This document shows, in pieces, positions 61,669-62,606 of a stretch of 62,606 nt of DNA. Under the pieces are notes generated by a model, which saw only the letters and a list, made by a program, of their open reading frames with translations, was not told the DNA's origin and searched no databases. Position numbers and translations under genes: made by a program. Source of the DNA: Bdellovibrionales bacterium (GTDB lineage: Bacteria > Bdellovibrionota > UBA1018 > CAIMNF01); the NCBI GenBank assembly GCA_947462765.1, contig CANHQK010000009.1, positions 1-62,606 on the forward strand, written 5' to 3'. How positions within the stretch are numbered: the first letter of the stretch is position 1; the number at the start of each line of letters is the position of its first letter.

Positions 61669-62415
61669 TTAACGAAAGGCTTGTCGATACGCCGTTTCAA
61701 TGTCGAACGGGAGGAATCGGTCCTTCACGGGCTCTCCCCGATCCACTGCTTCGAGATCTTTGGGTTGCCACATGTACATGGGCGCTACCATGAAATAACA
61801 GTACTCGGTGTGCTGGACCGATGCGTAGTCGGAGTAGCGGCTGACTCTCTTGCAGGGGGTTTTTGGTTTGATGAAGTCGTCCGACCAGTCCTTTACAGTG
61901 ACCGGTTGTTTGAAAAAACCGGGATCCATGACCCGTTCCTCCGGGCCCTGCGGGGTGATGACCCGGGTCAGGGGTGCGACATGAAACCACCAACGGTACC
62001 GGTACTCACGGATGTAGCGGGAGGAAAAAAACATGAATAGTTTCTCGGATCGGATGTCGAGATCGCGGTCGGCCTCATAAGCCCAGACATGGGCCCGATT
62101 GTAGCATTGGGCGCGGTAGCGGGTTTTCCGGTTCATCGCCTTGAACCAGCGATGCATCAGCCCTTCGTCGAGGACATCGCTTTCGTAGGCGATGGGGCTT
62201 TCCGATAACACCCCGTATCCGTGTTCTCCGGTTGAAACGATCTGCCTTTGTATCCACTCCTCGGAGCCGGGAGGGACCTCTTGGACCGAACCGTCGGACA
62301 AATAGACCAAGGGCGCTTCGCCAGGAGCGGTGTCCAATGCCACCATCGTGGTGGAAGACGGGAGAGCGTGGGCCATGGAACTGAAGAACAGGAGGATGAG
62401 GACGTTTACCGACAT
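61669..62415 (-). CDS. Secreted protein-glutaminase (protein-glutamine deamidase)-like enzyme
   Basis: This 248-residue protein has a short signal peptide (VNVLILLFFSSMAHA). The core fits the papain-like protein-glutaminase fold: candidate nucleophile in QCYNRAHVW (Cys104), KLFMFFSSRYIREY, histidine in WWFHVAP (His145) and aspartate in VMDPGFF (Asp164). The Cys-His spacing of 41 and His-Asp of 19 match the 41 and 20 of Chryseobacterium protein-glutaminase as I recall it. Cys188 and Cys206 may form a disulfide. It would convert protein Gln to Glu. The start follows GGGAG and lies 39 bases after the upstream gene. Confidence 0.78.
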   Translation of the reverse strand: MSVNVLILLFFSSMAHALPSSTTMVALDTAPGEAPLVYLSDGSVQEVPPGSEEWIQRQIVSTGEHGYGVLSESPIAYESDVLDEGLMHRWFKAMNRKTRYRAQCYNRAHVWAYEADRDLDIRSEKLFMFFSSRYIREYRYRWWFHVAPLTRVITPQGPEERVMDPGFFKQPVTVKDWSDDFIKPKTPCKRVSRYSDYASVQHTEYCYFMVAPMYMWQPKDLEAVDRGEPVKDRFLPFDIETAYRQAFR

Positions 62416-62454
62416 GCTCTCCCGGAGTGCAAAAGGCGTGCTCGAAGGAAGGAG

Positions 62455-62606
62455 TCAGGGTTCCGAACCCGGGGCGCGTCTCCGGTTCGGATTGTAGATC
62501 ATGAATTTCATCCCGACGCTATTTCCCATGAATCCGAGATTGTACTCCTGGGTTCCGTCGAGGAACCCGTGCTTCATGTGATAGAGACCGAGCTTGTTTT
62601 CATAAA
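62455..62606 (-). CDS. C-terminal end of an unidentified gene upstream of the protein-glutaminase-like gene
   Basis: The last 49 codons before a TGA at 62455-62457 form an open frame (KLGLYHMKHGFLDGTQEY, then GFMGNSVGMKFMIYNP) running off the right edge. Alternating hydrophobic residues and the aromatic content suggest beta strands, as at the end of a beta-barrel or beta-sandwich. Being on the same strand and 39 bases from the next gene, it is probably in the same operon. Not identifiable. Confidence 0.6.
   Translation of the reverse strand, partial: YENKLGLYHMKHGFLDGTQEYNLGFMGNSVGMKFMIYNPNRRRAPGSEP

Noticed and set aside
1-62606. Search by eye for transposases, integrases, phage genes or toxin-antitoxin pairs
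   Set aside because: None found; all longer frames fit housekeeping, secretion or envelope functions, so there is no sign of a mobile island.

Overview
The window looks like a chromosomal segment of a Gram-negative, predatory or deltaproteobacterium-like organism, most likely Bdellovibrionota or a close relative. This is inferred from the gene mix rather than from any search: a complete run of type II secretion genes, CarD/CdnL, SpoVG, tandem ArsA-like ATPases, DUF1844, a sphingosine-1-phosphate-lyase-type enzyme, many Sec-exported proteins and lipoproteins, and an RF2 gene with the classical programmed frameshift. G+C is well above 50 percent by eye (not computed). Genes are densely packed, often with 4-30 base overlaps, and I see no insertion sequences, prophage or CRISPR.

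Layout. 1-9.8 kb (minus): T2SS operon gspC-D-E-F-G-H-I-J-K, the last gene running off the left edge. 10-15.5 kb: long-chain-type acyl-CoA dehydrogenase, carD, then gltX-cysS. 15.5-18.1 kb: a secreted seven-repeat (propeller-like) protein and a secreted transglutaminase-elicitor-like protein. 18-25.3 kb: nadA; a thiamine-type ABC importer (binding lipoprotein, permease, ATPase) running into two ArsA-like ATPases; a MATE exporter. 25.5-28.7 kb (minus): mazG, coaE, an unlisted 48-residue basic protein, and a ppx/gppA phosphatase preceded by three 16-bp repeats. 28.7-33.1 kb: ybeY, prfB, a tRNA-dihydrouridine synthase and an ABC-F protein. 33.2-39.2 kb: a large secreted helical protein, a degenerate receiver protein, a 29-residue membrane peptide, an ABA4-like membrane protein, a GreA/B-like protein, a secreted alpha/beta hydrolase and a secreted protein with cysteine-bracketed repeats. 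39.5-45.6 kb: one tightly overlapping envelope operon (YceI-like, creatininase-like, degenerate M48-like lipoprotein, amgK, murU, PilZ-like, lipoprotein, M48-like membrane protein), then DUF1844. 45.6-52.6 kb: S1P-lyase-like enzyme, clpB, FAD oxidase, spoVG, tRNA-Gln and a Thr/Pro-repeat secreted protein. 52.7-62.6 kb: membrane protein, secreted beta-helix, secreted glycoside hydrolase, then a minus-strand operon encoding a protein-glutaminase-like enzyme and an 1853-residue secreted amidoligase-like protein.

Two themes run through the window. First, secreted enzymes acting on glutamine/glutamate amides: transglutaminase-like, protein-glutaminase-like and amidoligase-like proteins, alongside T2SS genes that could export them. 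Second, many first genes of transcription units lack a Shine-Dalgarno sequence and instead have a promoter of the form TTGnnn-N17-TAnnnn placed 5-7 bases before the ATG, which predicts leaderless mRNAs. This layout also decides several start codons. A third, smaller theme is protein pairs or clusters with complementary or lost catalytic residues (ArsA pair, creatininase-like, M48-like, receiver).
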